64,000 bases of DNA, from positions 123,167 through 187,166 of the forward strand of contig CABYTL010000001.1 of NCBI GenBank assembly GCA_902521805.1, in the 5' to 3' direction. The position numbers and the translations under genes were made by a program. Below, in pieces: positions 35,343 through 44,123 of this stretch. The notes beneath the pieces were generated by a model. That model saw only the letters and a program-made list of their open reading frames with translations. It had not been told where the DNA came from and ran no database searches. The stretch comes from an uncultured Pelagibacteraceae bacterium (GTDB lineage Bacteria > Pseudomonadota > Alphaproteobacteria > Pelagibacterales > Pelagibacteraceae). The stretch's first letter is position 1. Every line of letters begins with the position of its first letter.

Positions 35343-36232
35343 ATAGATATCCATTTATCAGGCCAAAAATCAGAATTATTTGATGGATTTATATTTTTAG
35401 GTCTTATGCATATTTTATTTGGATTATTATTTAACCAAGCACCCCACCAGTGGAAAGGTGTCGGACCAATTATAAAATGTTTGCTATACATAAAAAGATT
35501 AAAATCGTTTAAGGATTTATTTTCTTTATTTTCGATAAAAATATATTTATTGTCGTTAAAGTATTCATTTAAATTTTGAAATTCATTTGACCAGATAAAA
35601 AAAACAGGATTATCAACTTTTTTTTTTAAAAAGGATATGGATCTTTTCACGTAATCTATCGTATTTTTTGTGAATTGATTAGATTTTTCTTGATTTTTAA
35701 TTTTTCCTTCAGAATATCTATTTTGCCTTATACATATTGAAACAGAATTATGTTTTTCTAATAAATTAATATATTTTGTATTTTTAGATAGGTAATCATT
35801 TTTTATAATAAATTCTCTTTTAAGGTCATTTGAGTAATTTAAAAAATATTTCTCACTTTGAAAATACCCTTCTGTAGTTAATATGTCAGAAAATATATGT
35901 TTATTGGAATTTTGATATGAAGTAGTTTTATTTTTATCAGTTTTTTCTAAATAAAAAGATTTATCATTTTTGATTAAATCAAATATTTTTAAAAATTTTC
36001 TTTTAAAATCTTTAGAGTAATTATCAAATTTATAAATATCATCGCATATTGATGCAGAGATATTGAATTTATCTAATTCATAATTTCTTATTTTATTTTT
36101 GACTTTAAAATATCCAGATGTGTTATCTAAGAACAGATCATATCCTAATTCTCTTGATAAAGCATATGCATGTGAATACATAAATAATTGATTTCCAAGA
36201 CCTTCGGCAATTCTGACTATCAATTTTTTCAT
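35339..36232 (-). CDS. glycosyltransferase family 11 (fucosyltransferase-like)
   Basis: GT11 enzymes are mostly alpha-1,2-fucosyltransferases that decorate surface polysaccharide. The 297-residue protein has the N-terminal AEGLGNQLFMYSHAYALSREL motif (quoted as EGLGNQLFMYSHAYAL), TEGYFQSEKYF, and GPTPFHWWGAWL near the end. The usual HxRRGD motif reads CIRQNRYSEG, keeping the first Arg only. It overlaps the next gene by four bases. The family is fairly clear; fucose as donor is inference. Confidence 0.78.
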   Translation of the reverse strand: MKKLIVRIAEGLGNQLFMYSHAYALSRELGYDLFLDNTSGYFKVKNKIRNYELDKFNISASICDDIYKFDNYSKDFKRKFLKIFDLIKNDKSFYLEKTDKNKTTSYQNSNKHIFSDILTTEGYFQSEKYFLNYSNDLKREFIIKNDYLSKNTKYINLLEKHNSVSICIRQNRYSEGKIKNQEKSNQFTKNTIDYVKRSISFLKKKVDNPVFFIWSNEFQNLNEYFNDNKYIFIENKENKSLNDFNLFMYSKHFIIGPTPFHWWGAWLNNNPNKICIRPKNINPSNNSDFWPDKWISI

Positions 36233-37080
36233 TTAAAAATTTTGAAATAATAATATTTGATTTTATTTATAATCAATTCGATAATCATAATCAATGTATA
36301 GGAGGGATTCTGAAGCGTACCATCAAATTTATTCTGGTTATCTCCTCGCAAATAATATTTTCTAAAAAATCTAGGGTTAAAACCATATTTAATTAAAAAA
36401 GTTTTAGTACCATTATTTAATTTTATCTGGCTTTTTCTGGTTGTGATAGAATTGAAGTGATAAACTTTAAATTTAGAAATGGTTTTAAAAATTCTAACAT
36501 TATTATTCCACAACTTCATACAAAAATCTGGATCAGAGCCATCTCCTGGGTTGAATTCCTCACTAAAACCACCTATTTTATTCCATATTTTACGATGAAC
36601 TACGTGAGGTGCCCAATGCGATCCTTGAAGATCAGCACTTAGATCATTTTTACAAAAATTATCAAACCTAATATGATTAAAATTTTCAGGTGTTGTGCCA
36701 CAATCAAAATTTATTAGCCCATTTTTTATTGAAATATTTGTACCTGATAAATAAAATAATTCATCTGGAAATTTATCTATTTCATTCGTCAAATGGATAT
36801 CCCAATCTTTACAAAAATACATATCATCATGAGCATATAGAATAAAATTTGTTTTAACTAAAGTTGAAGCTTTATTTAAAGAACTACATAAGCCAATATT
36901 AATTTTACTGTGTGTAAATTGTAATTGCCCCTCCTTCGCAAAATCTAGAGTTCCATCCGAACCATCATTTATATGAAGAATTATTTGATGATCAAAATTT
37001 GAATTATTTTTTATAGAATTAATAAAAAACTTAAGAAATTTTAAATTATTATATGTTGGTACAATAATAGATATTCTCAT
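36229..37080 (-). CDS. glycosyltransferase family 2
   Basis: The 283-residue protein has a GT-A fold start, ISIIVPTYNNLKFLKFFINS, then ILHINDGSDGTLDFA with the nucleotide-binding acids, and a metal-binding region YAHDDMYFCKDWD. EEFNPGDGSDPDFCMKLW resembles the acceptor/ED site. No membrane segment is obvious apart from a weakly hydrophobic C-terminal part. It shares one base with the upstream GT4 gene and overlaps the GT11 gene. It likely adds a sugar to a surface glycan. Confidence 0.85.
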   Translation of the reverse strand: MRISIIVPTYNNLKFLKFFINSIKNNSNFDHQIILHINDGSDGTLDFAKEGQLQFTHSKINIGLCSSLNKASTLVKTNFILYAHDDMYFCKDWDIHLTNEIDKFPDELFYLSGTNISIKNGLINFDCGTTPENFNHIRFDNFCKNDLSADLQGSHWAPHVVHRKIWNKIGGFSEEFNPGDGSDPDFCMKLWNNNVRIFKTISKFKVYHFNSITTRKSQIKLNNGTKTFLIKYGFNPRFFRKYYLRGDNQNKFDGTLQNPSYTLIMIIELIINKIKYYYFKIFK

Positions 37081-39185
37081 TAATATAATGACGATCTGTT
37101 TCCCAGAGATTTGTCAATGATATATTTTGCTATATTCAATTCATTAAATAATTTAAAATATTTTTTTCTTCCAGCTGAAGCAATTTTTTTTCTAAGATGA
37201 TCATTTTTCTTATAAAAATTAATCTTATCTGTTAGATCATTTATATTATTGTACATTATAACTTCTTTATTATTAAACATATCATCTAGTTGTGTTTTTT
37301 TATCTATAAAAGTTAAAAGCCCGTTACCCATTAGCGATGCAATTCTGTTACTAGTATAATATTTTGTAGGTAAGCCCCTACTCAAATTCAACCCCATTTT
37401 AGAATTATTCAAAGCTTTGTAAAAATCATTTCCCCAAATTGGCTCTTTATTTTGAAAACCATAAAAATCATAATCGATATTATCTAATTTTTTGATCAGA
37501 CTATTTAAAAAATGAATTCGTGAGTCACTTTTTCCTCTTTTTAATGTAGCTCTATTTACACCATGACTCATTGCATAAAATAAATCTTTTATTGGTTGTT
37601 TTTTTGAAACATTAAAACATTCTATGTTTTTGTCGACTGGTACAAAGAAAAAATGGAAGTTATTTATATTATTGATCTGTTTTTTTAAAATACTTGGGTC
37701 TGTAGTAATGAAATTATGATCCACAATATTCGAGTAATTGGTTATATTTTGAAGATTTTGTTTTGAATAACTAAGACTTTTCATAACAGGATCTTCATTC
37801 CATTGTGATAAAATTACGTTATTATTTAGATTTTTTAACTCACTTATTGTATCTTTTTTAATATTTTGAGTATGTCCAAAAAATATTAAGTCTGGATTAT
37901 AATTTTTATAGGTATTTACAAGATATTCTTGAAATTTATCGGGATTTTTTATTTGAAAAAAGTTTCTACTCTGTCTTACAAAATCACGATCACTTATTTC
38001 CAATACATCATGGCCGTTTCTAATAAATCCATTAGTAAATTTTTTACCGAGTGAAATATTGTACAATCTATGAAAGTTTTTTTGTCCAGTATTATATATA
38101 TTTATAATTCTTAATTTATTTCTAATATAATTTAAGCTAAAATTTTGTATTAAACTTTCCCTTAATTTATCAATAAGTATAGTATTATCTTTTACTAAGT
38201 GTTTGATATTATTAAAACCATCAAGTTGTAATTTTTTCCGAAACTTTTCATTCTTAATTAAATATTTAATTTGTTTATATAATTCATTAGAATCCAATTT
38301 TTTTAAAATAACACAATGATCGGTTGTTTCGGGCAGACCTCCTCTATTAGATATAATTGTTGCACAAGCTCTTGATGAGGACTCTAGAGCCGTTCTTCCA
38401 AATGGTTCCTCCCATCTTGAAGGTACAACTGCTATTTCTGATTTTCCTAAAAAATTTAATACTTCTTTATGTTTCAAAAAACCTAATTCTCGATGATTAA
38501 TATGATCAATTATTGGTCTTTTTCTGTCTTCGTCACCTATTGAAAATGCTTTCCAATTTTTAAATTCATCGAGAATTTTTATAATTGCATCTTTATAAAT
38601 ATCATAACCTTTTGATGTATTTAATTTTCCAACAAAAGTTATTTTTTTTTCTTTTTTATATTTTTTGTTAATTCTATTAATACTATGATAAATAACTTCA
38701 GTTTTATCAGAAAGTTTTTTATCTAAATTAATAAAAAATCTTTCTTGTACCCATTTACTTATAAAAACAATCTTATCGAGATTTATTAATAATTTTAATC
38801 TTTCTTTTGCACTTTTTGATCCATACATACTTAAAGGATCGTTATGAAAGTATAAAACAAACTTTGAATTGAAATTATTTTTTAATAAATTAAATACTTC
38901 TGGTCTATTATGAATTTCTATAATATCAAATTTTTTGTTCTTTGTTTTTTTTATAAAATTATCACAATACTCTTTTGTTGTACTTGTGAATTTTGTTCTT
39001 AAATTATTAATACTAATATTAACATAATTTTTAGTTAAATAATCCTTTGTTAATGTATTGCCATAAATAAATGTATTATTTCTAAATTTCGAAAACTTAT
39101 AAAAATCACTCACCCAAATAGCAGCAGCTTGTGCTTTTGAGACTGTATAATTTTCTTTATAAGGAAGAATTGTAGCTATTTTCAT
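37080..39185 (-). CDS. two-domain glycosyltransferase: GT4 plus CgeB-like GT-B domain
   Basis: The 701-residue protein joins two GT-B enzymes. Residues 1 to about 345 are GT4-like, with VFISKWVQERF, ITFVGKLNTSKGYDIY and the donor-site motif VPSRWEEPFGRTALESSS. Residues about 360-701 resemble the CgeB-type glycosyltransferase domain: RNGHDVLEISDRDF, LNLSRGLPTKYYTSNRIASL and a DHLRKKIASAGRKKYF tail. Two active sites in one chain could make a two-sugar repeat unit; this is inference. It heads the three-gene set. Confidence 0.75.
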   Translation of the reverse strand: MKIATILPYKENYTVSKAQAAAIWVSDFYKFSKFRNNTFIYGNTLTKDYLTKNYVNISINNLRTKFTSTTKEYCDNFIKKTKNKKFDIIEIHNRPEVFNLLKNNFNSKFVLYFHNDPLSMYGSKSAKERLKLLINLDKIVFISKWVQERFFINLDKKLSDKTEVIYHSINRINKKYKKEKKITFVGKLNTSKGYDIYKDAIIKILDEFKNWKAFSIGDEDRKRPIIDHINHRELGFLKHKEVLNFLGKSEIAVVPSRWEEPFGRTALESSSRACATIISNRGGLPETTDHCVILKKLDSNELYKQIKYLIKNEKFRKKLQLDGFNNIKHLVKDNTILIDKLRESLIQNFSLNYIRNKLRIINIYNTGQKNFHRLYNISLGKKFTNGFIRNGHDVLEISDRDFVRQSRNFFQIKNPDKFQEYLVNTYKNYNPDLIFFGHTQNIKKDTISELKNLNNNVILSQWNEDPVMKSLSYSKQNLQNITNYSNIVDHNFITTDPSILKKQINNINNFHFFFVPVDKNIECFNVSKKQPIKDLFYAMSHGVNRATLKRGKSDSRIHFLNSLIKKLDNIDYDFYGFQNKEPIWGNDFYKALNNSKMGLNLSRGLPTKYYTSNRIASLMGNGLLTFIDKKTQLDDMFNNKEVIMYNNINDLTDKINFYKKNDHLRKKIASAGRKKYFKLFNELNIAKYIIDKSLGNRSSLY

Positions 39186-39190
39186 TTATC

Positions 39191-39442
39191 TTATGTTAAT
39201 CCTTTTATTATGGATAATCTTTTTTTTCTATCATTTTTAAGTGAATATTCAAACGACATAGCTTTTGATTTTGATCTAAATCCTTTTTTATAGATTATCT
39301 CCCATTTATAGCCACGAGTCGATTTTGCTCCTTTAGACATATTGTGTTTATGTAATCTCAACAAAACATTTGTTGTATAACCAACATAAGTTTTTTTCTT
39401 AAACCCGTTTAATGTTTTAAGAATATAAACATAGTGATACAT
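39191..39442 (-). CDS. small GIY-YIG nuclease-superfamily protein
   Basis: The 83-residue protein consists of one GIY-YIG domain: YHYVYILKTLNG (with YVYIL in the GIY position), TYVGYTTNVLLRLHKHN with the catalytic Arg, and a KSKAMSFEYSLKND helix holding the metal-binding Glu. Such stand-alone proteins are common in bacteria and often of unknown role; some resemble Slx1 or YhbQ. It starts five bases after tRNA-Glu and may be read through from it. Confidence 0.85.
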   Translation of the reverse strand: MYHYVYILKTLNGFKKKTYVGYTTNVLLRLHKHNMSKGAKSTRGYKWEIIYKKGFRSKSKAMSFEYSLKNDRKKRLSIIKGLT

Positions 39443-39447
39443 ATTTA

Positions 39448-39522
39448 TGGCGGTCCCTAGGGGAATCGAACCCCTCTTTCGAGGATGAAAACCACGTGTC
39501 CTAACCGATAGACGAAGGGACC
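39448..39522 (-). tRNA. tRNA-Glu (anticodon TTC)
   Basis: The 75-base minus-strand sequence folds as a cloverleaf: acceptor GGTCCCT/AGGGACC, D arm GTCTATCGGTTAGGAC, loop TTTTCAT with TTC at 34-36, T arm GGGGTTCGATTCCCC and encoded CCA. The anticodon stem CGTGG/CCTCG has a U-U mismatch at 29-41. It lies at one edge of the glycosyltransferase block. Confidence 0.95.
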
Positions 39523-39532
39523 ATTTTGAGAT

Positions 39533-39561
39533 CTTTTATTTGAAAAATATTTAATTATCAA
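39533..39561 (-). promoter_or_regulatory. promoter of tRNA-Glu
   Basis: On the minus strand TTGATA (39556-39561) and TAAAAG (39533-39538) are 17 bases apart. The expected start is a few bases before the tRNA 5' end at 39522. The -10 match is imperfect. Confidence 0.45.
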
Positions 39562-39573
39562 GTCTATAATAAA

Positions 39574-41268
39574 TCACAATATTAAATCATTTATGATTAG
39601 TTGTAGAGATCTTTTATTATTCCAAAAATTTTCAGTAATTTGACCTATAACATTAAAATTTTTTTTATAATTTAATAAATAATTTCCGATTTCTTTATCA
39701 AAAGAATTAAATGATATCGAATTGATAGAAAATCCAATCTTAGTTTTTAAAAGGCAAGAAATATGCTTATTATTGTGAGTTTTAGTTTTGATTACTTTTA
39801 GATCCCTAAAGAGAAAAGTTGGAGTTGGATTTTTAGTTCCAAATGGTCCAATTTTTTTAATATCATTATAAAAATTTTTGTTAAATGCATATGAAGATAT
39901 TTCTGAATCATAAGTAAATGAATTACTTTTAGAAATTTTATTTTTTGCATAATCTTGATTAATGAACTTTTTAAATTTGAATAAATTTTCTTTTTTTAAT
40001 GAAAATCCTGCAGCCATACTATGGCCCCCTCCGTTAGAAATTAAATTATTATCTAAAGATTTTTTAATTAATTTTCCAATGTTATAATTATCAACAGAAC
40101 GTGCAGAACCTTTAAGAATATTATTTGAACTTGTTATAACTACAGCTGGTTTGTTAAAATGATCTTTTAACCTCGCAGCAATAATACCAATAAGACCTTC
40201 ATTTATGTTTGAATTGTAATATATTATAATATTATTATCTTTTTTTTGTAGATTTTTAAAATCAATATCATCAAGAATTTTAGTTTCAATTTTTTTTCTT
40301 TTATTATTTAAATTATTAAGAACTAAAGTTTTTTGAGAAATAACATCAAAATTATCTGCAGTTAATAACTCTGTTGCATAATTCGATTTGCCCAATCTGC
40401 CTCCAGAATTTAGTATTGGACCTATGAGATATGCTAAGTCTGTAATATTAATTTTATTTTGTTTTTTATTAATCTTATATATTTCATTAAAAATTTTATT
40501 ATCATCATTCTTGAATTCTTTAAGTGCTAAAATTGCAATTAATCTATTTAATTTTCTTATTGGCATCACATCACAAACAGTAGCTAATAAAACATAAATT
40601 AAATATTTTCTTAAATTAATTTTACTTTGTATTTTCTTTGATAATAATTCCAAAAAAAAATAAGTTAATGTAGTCGCACAAAGATAATCATATTTATTAT
40701 AACCATTATCTTTCTTTGGATTTATTATAATATTTGCTTTTGGGAATGGTTTGTTAATTTCATGATGATCAATTATTAAAGATCTAATATTATTATTATT
40801 TAAATAATCAATTGCGTCAATATTGGTTGATCCACAATCTACCATTATTACTAATTTTGGTTTTTTTAAAATCAATTTCTTAAATAATTTTTTACTAGCG
40901 CCATATCCATCTTTAAATCTGTCTGGTATATAATAAAAATATGGATGATTTAATTTTTTAAAAAAGTTGATTAATAATGAAGCCGCTGATGAACCATCAA
41001 CATCATAATCACCTAATATACATATATTTTCTTTATTCTTAATGGATTTTTCAACTAATTTAACTGAGTTAATAAAATCTGGAATATCTTTAAAAATATT
41101 TGTGAGTTTTAATCTATTTTCAATTAAATAGATCTCATCATCGTCAAAATTTCTAGAAACGATTAATTTTGATAAAATTCTTGAAAAATCATATTCCTGC
41201 TGAATTTTTTCAATTAACCGATTATTAATCTTATTCTCATGCCATTTTCTTCCAGTAACTGAAATCAT
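39574..41268 (-). CDS. recJ: single-stranded-DNA exonuclease RecJ
   Basis: RecJ degrades single-stranded DNA 5' to 3' in recombination and repair. The 564-residue protein has the DHH phosphoesterase motifs ILGDYDVDGSSAASL, VMVDCGSTNIDAI and LIIDHHEINKP, then the DHHA1 motif NGGGHSMAAGFSL and a C-terminal OB-fold region. Length is typical. It follows glpX by six bases, a conserved alphaproteobacterial pair. Confidence 0.95.
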   Translation of the reverse strand: MISVTGRKWHENKINNRLIEKIQQEYDFSRILSKLIVSRNFDDDEIYLIENRLKLTNIFKDIPDFINSVKLVEKSIKNKENICILGDYDVDGSSAASLLINFFKKLNHPYFYYIPDRFKDGYGASKKLFKKLILKKPKLVIMVDCGSTNIDAIDYLNNNNIRSLIIDHHEINKPFPKANIIINPKKDNGYNKYDYLCATTLTYFFLELLSKKIQSKINLRKYLIYVLLATVCDVMPIRKLNRLIAILALKEFKNDDNKIFNEIYKINKKQNKINITDLAYLIGPILNSGGRLGKSNYATELLTADNFDVISQKTLVLNNLNNKRKKIETKILDDIDFKNLQKKDNNIIIYYNSNINEGLIGIIAARLKDHFNKPAVVITSSNNILKGSARSVDNYNIGKLIKKSLDNNLISNGGGHSMAAGFSLKKENLFKFKKFINQDYAKNKISKSNSFTYDSEISSYAFNKNFYNDIKKIGPFGTKNPTPTFLFRDLKVIKTKTHNNKHISCLLKTKIGFSINSISFNSFDKEIGNYLLNYKKNFNVIGQITENFWNNKRSLQLIINDLIL

Positions 41269-41274
41269 TTCATT

Positions 41275-42234
41275 TTAAATATGATCAAAAATAATCTTTC
41301 TTTTTTCAATTGTTGAATAATTGTTATTAGAATTTTTATGTGTAACAAGAGTTTCAGTAATAAAAGAATTTTGATTTTCAATTATCACACCTTTCATACC
41401 CATAGTTTTGGTTATAGCTGTAGCACAAAACATCGTATCGCCTTTGATGATTTCTTTAAGATCATATTTCTTATCTAAATTTTTAATACCCATTTTTTTG
41501 GCCTCTTCAATACTATCTTTTTGATTAAATATAAATTTGCCTTGAAAATAACAGTCATAAGAATCAAGTGCTGCTGCAGCCAGAACACCCTCTGGACCAC
41601 CACCAATACCTAAAAAAATATCTACATTAAATGATGGTTTTGTTACTAATAGTGCTCCAGTGATATCACCATCAGATATCAATTTAATCTGAACTTTTAG
41701 TTTTTTAAGTTCATCTATAATTTTTTTATGTCTCGGACGATCTAATATACATGCTCTTAAATTTGAAGGTTGAGTATTTTTAAATTCAGCTAAATTTGAT
41801 ATATTTTTTTTAATTGAGTAATCAAGATCGATTAAACCTTTTTCAGTTCTTGATGTAGCAATTTTATGCATATATGTCTCTGGAGCTTTAAACAGATTAC
41901 CTTTATTGGAGATAGCGATGACTGATAATGCCCCAGGTAAATTATTTGCAGCAAAATTTGTCCCCTCAAGTGGATCTACAGCAATATCAAATTCAGGTCC
42001 ATTTTGAGTACCTAGCTTTTCACCATTATACAACATAGGTGCTTCATCTAAACTACCCTCTCCTATTACAATTTCACCTCTCATATCAATATTATTTAAT
42101 TCTTTTCGCATTGAATCTACGGCAGCTTGATCAGCTGCTATTTTATTTTTTTTTCCTAATAAGAAGGATGAAGCAATTGCAGCTTTTGATGTAACATTAA
42201 TAAGTTTATCTAAATATTTTTTATCTATAGTCAT
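41275..42234 (-). CDS. glpX: class II fructose-1,6-bisphosphatase
   Basis: GlpX dephosphorylates fructose 1,6-bisphosphate in gluconeogenesis. The 319-residue protein has DMRGEIVIGEGSLDEAPML (metal-binding Glu and Asp), DIAVDPLEGTNFAA and GIGGGPEGVLAAAAL. It overlaps the SbmA-like gene by four bases. In related genomes hom lies beside glpX and recJ; here hom is 11 kb away. Confidence 0.94.
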   Translation of the reverse strand: MTIDKKYLDKLINVTSKAAIASSFLLGKKNKIAADQAAVDSMRKELNNIDMRGEIVIGEGSLDEAPMLYNGEKLGTQNGPEFDIAVDPLEGTNFAANNLPGALSVIAISNKGNLFKAPETYMHKIATSRTEKGLIDLDYSIKKNISNLAEFKNTQPSNLRACILDRPRHKKIIDELKKLKVQIKLISDGDITGALLVTKPSFNVDIFLGIGGGPEGVLAAAALDSYDCYFQGKFIFNQKDSIEEAKKMGIKNLDKKYDLKEIIKGDTMFCATAITKTMGMKGVIIENQNSFITETLVTHKNSNNNYSTIEKRKIIFDHI

Positions 42235-43226
42235 GTAACTTTAGGATTAAGTTCATCTGATAAGTTTAATTTTGCTTCAAATTCTCTTAATCGTTTCCAG
42301 ACAGATATTAGTTCAACGATTGTTGACCAACTTTTAACTAAATATTGAAGAGAGCCTTCTACTCTACCAAATGCTCTGGTTATTTGCTGAACAAATCCCA
42401 AAGTAATAGCGCCAGTTACAATTGTGGGTGCTAAAGCTAAATATGGAACTATTACCATTCCTTGGAAATAACTCCATTTAACTGTATTAAAATATAAATA
42501 ATGAAAATATGATTTATAATGTATTCCTCTTACCCTATTATAAAGTTGTCCAATTGTTGGGGGGGCAGCCCTAATAGGATCATCTTCACCATGAACTAAT
42601 TCTTTTCTATAACCCGCCTCTTCTTTTTGTATATCATATTCAATACCTGGTAATTTAATTCCTACTGCAGCTAATAACAATGTTCCTCCAAGTGCCGATA
42701 TTATTGCGACCCAAACTAAAGCATGGTCTACAGGACCAATCCATGGAAGCACGTCTATTTGTTTGGATAAACCCCATAGTATAGGCGTAAAAGCGATTAG
42801 AGTCATTATGCTGTCTAATAATCCGGTACCAAGTCCTTCCATAATACGAGCAAACTTTAATGTATCTTCTTGAACTCTTTGAGATGCTCCTTCAGTTAAC
42901 CTAGCTTTAAACCATTGCTCATGATAATAATTTGCCATTGAAGTTCGCCATCTAAAAACCCAGTGACTTGTAAAAAAACCGGTAAATACAGCTATTAAGA
43001 TCCATAAAGCCGCTATTTTGGCAAATGTAAAAAGATATCCAATGAATTCAGCCTCTGAGACTGAATTTGGAGTTGTTAATGCTTTTTGAAGAGTGTCATA
43101 AAATTCTCCAAACCACTCATTGATTCTAACATCTAATTGAACCTGATACCAAGTAGATATTAAAATAAAAATTGATCCAAAAATGCTCCATAAAAACCAC
43201 TGCTTTTGAGTAAAAAATTTAAACAT
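42231..43226 (-). CDS. SbmA/BacA-like family transporter
   Basis: SbmA/BacA proteins import peptides and very-long-chain fatty acid precursors across the inner membrane. The 331-residue protein has about six to seven membrane segments and the family features VFRWRTSMANYYHEQWFKARL (quoted as FRWRTSMANYYHEQWF), ASQRVQEDTLKFARIMEGL and IPYLALAPTIVTGAITLG-like VPYLALAPTIVTGAITLG. No ATPase domain is fused. It is richer in GC and in aromatic residues than its neighbours and diverges little from family length. Confidence 0.85.
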   Translation of the reverse strand: MFKFFTQKQWFLWSIFGSIFILISTWYQVQLDVRINEWFGEFYDTLQKALTTPNSVSEAEFIGYLFTFAKIAALWILIAVFTGFFTSHWVFRWRTSMANYYHEQWFKARLTEGASQRVQEDTLKFARIMEGLGTGLLDSIMTLIAFTPILWGLSKQIDVLPWIGPVDHALVWVAIISALGGTLLLAAVGIKLPGIEYDIQKEEAGYRKELVHGEDDPIRAAPPTIGQLYNRVRGIHYKSYFHYLYFNTVKWSYFQGMVIVPYLALAPTIVTGAITLGFVQQITRAFGRVEGSLQYLVKSWSTIVELISVWKRLREFEAKLNLSDELNPKVT

Positions 43227-43229
43227 ATT

Positions 43230-43511
43230 TTATTTTATAAAATTGTCTGCATATGATTTTTTAACGGTTTTTCGTTTTTTAGGTTCTATTAAATCAAAGT
43301 ATATTTTTTTCTTTTTTGCATAATTAATTGCTAATTCTTTTGTTGAAAATTCCAATCTCAGTTCCGAGTAAGTATCTGTAGAACTTTCCCATCCCATCAA
43401 AGGATTATTTGTTGGATTTTTAGTCTCATATTCCAAAATCCACTTATCAGTTTTACCGTATCCTGATTGCATAGGACTTTTATTTGGAATGTAAATTTTA
43501 GCTTTTTTCAT
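43230..43511 (-). CDS. NDUFS4-like accessory subunit of NADH dehydrogenase (complex I)
   Basis: The 93-residue protein matches the ETC complex I subunit (NDUFS4/18 kDa) family found in alphaproteobacteria and mitochondria: KIYIPNKSPMQSGYGKTDKW, with WILEYE, PLMGWESSTDTYSEL and FSTKELAINYAKK. The core nuo genes are not nearby. It follows tRNA-Pro by five bases and leads into the SbmA-like gene. Confidence 0.88.
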   Translation of the reverse strand: MKKAKIYIPNKSPMQSGYGKTDKWILEYETKNPTNNPLMGWESSTDTYSELRLEFSTKELAINYAKKKKIYFDLIEPKKRKTVKKSYADNFIK

Positions 43512-43516
43512 AAATA

Positions 43517-43593
<77 letters not shown>

Positions 43594-43602
43594 AATGTTG
43601 TA

Positions 43603-43630
43603 CTAATACAGTACTTATTAAATATTTCAA
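43603..43630 (-). promoter_or_regulatory. promoter of tRNA-Pro
   Basis: TTGAAA (43625-43630) and TATTAG (43603-43608), read on the minus strand, are 16 bases apart and place the start a few bases before the tRNA. They sit in the divergent gap with the zinc-ribbon gene at 43686. Confidence 0.5.
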
Positions 43631-43685
43631 AGTATAAAGATCAGCAAAATAAAGGAATTATAAAAAGAATATGATATAAGAAACT

Positions 43686-44120
43686 ATGATTATTACATGT
43701 CCTTCTTGTGATAAAAAATTTGAAATTGATGCGACTTTAATACCAGATAAAGGACGTACTCTAGAATGTGGCTCATGTAGCAAACAGTGGTTTTTTAGAC
43801 TAAATCAAGAAATCAAATCTATAAATAATGATGACGGTGTAACTGAAGAAATAATTGAACCAAGTAACCTGAGCGAAAATATAGAGGATGATAAATTTGA
43901 GGAAAAAGGTAATGAAATTGAAAAATCTAGTAATTTTAATTTAACAAAAATATTATCGTATTTACTTGTGGGATTAATCTCATTTGCAGGAATTATAATT
44001 ATTTTAGATACTTTTAAAACACAGTTAAGTAATATTTTTCCTGGACTTGAGTTACTTTTATACAATCTTTTTGAGTCTATAAAAGATATATTCTTATTTA
44101 TTAAAGATTTATCTAAATAA
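43686..44120 (+). CDS. MJ0042-type zinc-ribbon membrane protein
   Basis: The 144-residue protein starts with a zinc ribbon: CPSCDKKFEIDATLIP with Cys5 and Cys8, then LECGSCSKQW with a second CxxC. A charged linker follows, then a membrane segment (about 92-110) and a short C-terminal tail. This N-terminal family is widespread in alphaproteobacteria, but the role is not established. A TATAAG box is five bases before the ATG. nhaA follows after three bases. Confidence 0.8.
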   Translation: MIITCPSCDKKFEIDATLIPDKGRTLECGSCSKQWFFRLNQEIKSINNDDGVTEEIIEPSNLSENIEDDKFEEKGNEIEKSSNFNLTKILSYLLVGLISFAGIIIILDTFKTQLSNIFPGLELLLYNLFESIKDIFLFIKDLSK

Positions 44121-44123
44121 TAT

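Noticed and set aside
39448..39474. Attachment site made by a copy of the tRNA-Glu 3' end near the recombinase
   Set aside because: I scanned 33452-34436 by eye for the T-arm and acceptor sequence and saw no copy.
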